Of a DNA stretch of 12,094 nt, positions 10,901 through 12,094 are shown one piece after another. Under the pieces are notes generated by a model, which saw only the letters and a program-made list of their open reading frames with translations, searched no databases and was not told the DNA's origin. The position numbers and the translations under genes are program-made. Position 1 is the stretch's first letter; every line of letters begins with the position of its first letter. Origin of the DNA: Ettlia oleoabundans (taxonomy: Eukaryota; Chlorophyta; Chlorophyceae; Chlamydomonadales); the NCBI GenBank assembly GCA_019693395.1, contig JAAMXP010005884.1, positions 1-12,094 on the forward strand, written 5' to 3'.

Positions 10901-11597
10901 CTGGGTTACCAGCGCGAGGCAGGTCAGTTCAGACCCTTGGACACCTTCATTCTGCGCAGTGTGCAGCTCTGTTTACCTTCTTGACCCTGCCCCATCTGCT
11001 GCCCACCTTCCACGCACCCAACCCTATCTTGTTTTTTTGCTGCATTTCAGCGGGCGTTGCTGCGCAAACAACTCATGCACACACCCATGCCTCTTCCCCC
11101 ATACAGGCGCTGGGCACTGACAGCTGGGTGGTGGTCCCCATTGAGAGCACAACACGGCCGGGACACAAGGCAAGTGTGGGTGCTGTTGCTGTGCCATCAT
11201 GCCATTGCGTGCCAATCATGCCGGCATCGCCAGGTGTGGGTGCTGTTACTTTTGCCGCAGCTGGTCATCATGCCGTTGCATGCCGATTATGCTGGCGCCG
11301 CCAGGACAGCTGGCACACCACTTCTGGCTCAGTTTGCTCAGTTGGGCTGTTGTGTACGGTTCGTTATTGCTTTACCCTTCCATGGCTACTGCTCCCGTTG
11401 GAGTCTTGATTGAAAGGACGTTCAGCATAGAACAAGCCGCATGTCCCACATCACGGGAAATACCAAAAGATCCACACAGACTGACATTGTGCCTCCGACC
11501 CAATCTGCAGCTGGAGGGCACGCGTCTGACGGTTGTCAACATGAGCAAGCAACCCGCTTTAGAGGGAGATGGCAGCTCACAGGCGGATCCACAGTGA
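3837..11597 (+). CDS. SRFR1: SRFR1/TTC13-like tetratricopeptide-repeat protein, 22 exons
   Basis: Exons: 3837-4004, 4230-4319, 4562-5129, 5369-5515, 5755-5838, 6152-6225, 6462-6536, 6744-6830, 7007-7120, 7349-7453, 7728-7800, 8122-8231, 8444-8554, 8763-8828, 9090-9203, 9385-9462, 9734-9892, 10162-10239, 10435-10537, 10711-10778, 11107-11169 and 11511-11597. They join in frame to 873 residues and TGA. Residues 10-100 are an N-terminal TPR pair (KNWSSLIKQL, TNRGFLLQQLGLFRKAL). Residues 127-262 are a Pro/Ala/Ser-rich linker. Residues 277-560 hold about seven to eight TPRs, for example YEAALKLQPDNKDLWLNLG. Residues 566-859 are a conserved C-terminal region with GWRDGMDIIVRWRQLAEPND, VIWVDLLTEREF, GFGSHTPMFTGQ, SWVVVPIEST and LEGTRLTVV, which I recognise from plant SRFR1 and animal TTC13. 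SRFR1 is a negative regulator of plant effector-triggered immunity; in an alga the role is unknown, probably adaptor or co-repressor-like. Introns after exons 17 and 21 use GC donors. The start has A at -3 and G at +4; a second ATG lies at 3843. The 3' end is uncertain: the family normally continues past LEGTRLT. Confidence 0.83.
4928..4966 (+). repeat. In-frame (AGC)12 microsatellite encoding poly-Ser
   Basis: Twelve perfect AGC codons (4928-4963) are followed by AGT, encoding 13 consecutive serines at residues 209-221 of the TPR protein. The tract sits in the Pro/Ala/Ser-rich linker between the N-terminal TPR pair and the main TPR array. It is a CAG/CTG-class trinucleotide repeat with almost no interruptions, so its length is probably polymorphic. 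Confidence 0.95.
8829..8900 (+). repeat. Degenerate CAGCCTGCT repeats in an intron
   Basis: The first 70 or so bases of intron 14 of the TPR gene contain several imperfect copies of a unit close to ACAGCCTGCT. They look like local slippage or duplication. No coding or RNA function is evident. Confidence 0.6.
9629..9730 (+). repeat. C-rich and (CCA)n tract before an acceptor
   Basis: Intron 16 of the TPR gene ends with about 100 bases that are almost free of G on the plus strand. It includes a C run, a CAC/CCA repeat and more C-rich DNA, just before the TTGCAG acceptor at 9728-9733. It can serve as an unusually long pyrimidine-rich tract. The His- and Pro-rich frames through it are artefacts of the repeat. 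Confidence 0.7.
9893..9894 (+). other. Non-canonical GC splice donor (TPR gene, intron 17)
   Basis: The exon ends GACCAG and the intron begins GCAAGC, close to the GC-AG consensus AG|GCAAGT. The acceptor is CCGCAG, ending at 10161. Use of this donor joins RQLAEPNDQ to VIWVDLLTE in phase 0, as the SRFR1/TTC13 family motif requires. Without splicing, the frame ends 12 residues later. A GT donor (GTAAGG) lies 36 bases upstream in the same phase. Confidence 0.75.
11170..11171 (+). other. Non-canonical GC splice donor (TPR gene, intron 21)
   Basis: The exon ends CACAAG and the intron begins GCAAGT, a perfect GC-AG donor. The acceptor is ATCTGCAG, ending at 11510. The junction joins IESTTRPGHK to LEGTRLTVV in phase 0. 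The nearest GT (11174) would be in the wrong phase. Confidence 0.75.
11174..11304 (+). repeat. Tandem duplication of a 60-71 bp unit inside the last intron
   Basis: Two diverged direct copies lie end to end at 11174-11233 and 11234-11304. Each begins GTGTGGGTGCTGTT, has an ATCATGCC core with GCCRTTGCRTGCC, and ends with GCCAG. The second copy has an insertion of about 11 bases. Each copy starts with a GT and ends with CAG, so the duplication also copies splice-site-like ends. Confidence 0.75.
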
Positions 11598-12094
11598 GCA
11601 GCTGGCAGCGTTTCATGCCCAATCAAGCTGCACTGTGGCTTTTCTGCCGCAAACATCAGCCTCTGCTTAGCCTGATTTGGGCCGCTGGCAGCATGCTGCG
11701 CAGAGCTTTCTGGATCTGCTGTCTATGCACCCTTGCTGTTTTGTGAATCCACCACTTTTAGCGCCTTAACCTTGATTCACTTTTAGCATTTTAGCCTTGT
11801 TCATTATCTGGCATATGTACATGCAGAAGACCTGCAGCGCTGAAGCTAGCCAACGGCGTACGGGGCGCGGCAAAGGCAGAAGGCAAGCCTCCCAAACCCA
11901 AGTCACAGGTGAGCGATGCTCATCTTTGAACCGGCGGCTTCCTCCACCCAAGGCATCAGCCGGCTAGCCTGCCAACACTGCAGGCTGCAGCCTACGTCCT
12001 TGCCAGCTTTGCATCTGGATTACGAAATCTTCGCCTTCTCTGCGACGGCTAGTAGAATGCACGACTTGCTGCCCACCACCACACCCCACCCACC
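11598..12094 (+). other. 3' region of the TPR gene, ending unresolved
   Basis: After the TGA at 11595-11597 I see no TGTAA poly(A) signal on the plus strand to the end of the window. At 11838-11908 there is an exon-like segment with an acceptor (CCTGCAG), one open frame rich in G/C-ending codons (LKLANGVRGAAKAEG...) and a GTGAGC donor. It could be another exon of the TPR gene or part of a new transcript. No recognisable domain is present, and the rest is featureless. Confidence 0.4.

Noticed and set aside
11057..11106. Extra coding after the TTTCAG acceptor near 11050
   Set aside because: Starting at 11107 after ATACAG gives TAEQIWQ joined to ALGTDSWVVV, which fits the family. The extra segment has no match to it.
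1..12094. tRNA, rRNA, CRISPR array, insertion sequence or phage genes
   Set aside because: I saw no tRNA-like arms, no regularly spaced repeats, no transposase motif and no terminal inverted repeats by eye. A covariance-model scan would be needed to exclude small RNAs.

Overview
The window is nuclear DNA from a eukaryote with dense spliceosomal introns, most likely a green alga (core Chlorophyta, Chlamydomonas/Scenedesmus-like). Three things point that way: short introns (about 80-340 bp) with GTGCGC/GTGAGT/GTGGGT donors and CTGCAG acceptors, moderately high GC with CAG/CTG-rich low-complexity DNA, and genes that match plant-type families. No single open frame matches a whole protein. The gene models below were made by joining exons by hand, checking intron phase and family motifs.

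Layout. (1) Left, minus strand, about 376-1266: the 5' part (four exons) of a plant CBSX3-like, probably mitochondrial CBS-domain protein; the rest runs off the left edge. (2) 1267-1793: same-strand intergenic region holding the promoter side of gene 1 and the 3' UTR of gene 2, with a TGTAA poly(A) signal. (3) 1794-3595, minus strand: a complete seven-exon, 235-residue J-domain protein with an HPD motif and a C-terminal membrane anchor. (4) 3596-3836: short head-to-head spacer, a probable bidirectional promoter. (5) 3837-11597, plus strand: a 22-exon gene for an approximately 873-residue tetratricopeptide (TPR) protein resembling plant SRFR1 and animal TTC13. It has an N-terminal TPR pair, a Pro/Ala/Ser-rich linker with a pure (AGC)12 tract, a main TPR array, and a conserved C-terminal domain. 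(6) 11598-12094: unresolved 3' region, either downstream DNA or further introns and exons.

The genes are ordinary housekeeping or regulatory ones; I found no mobile element, CRISPR array, RNA gene or defence system. The more unusual signals concern splicing. Three of 31 visible introns have GC instead of GT donors, two of them beside in-frame GT donors that could give shorter isoforms. The last TPR-gene stop codon is embedded in a GTGAGC donor-like sequence, and the last intron carries a tandem duplication. A membrane J-domain co-chaperone shares a promoter region with an SRFR1-like gene, which is suggestive because plant SRFR1 is known to associate with the SGT1 co-chaperone. Any functional link here is inference.
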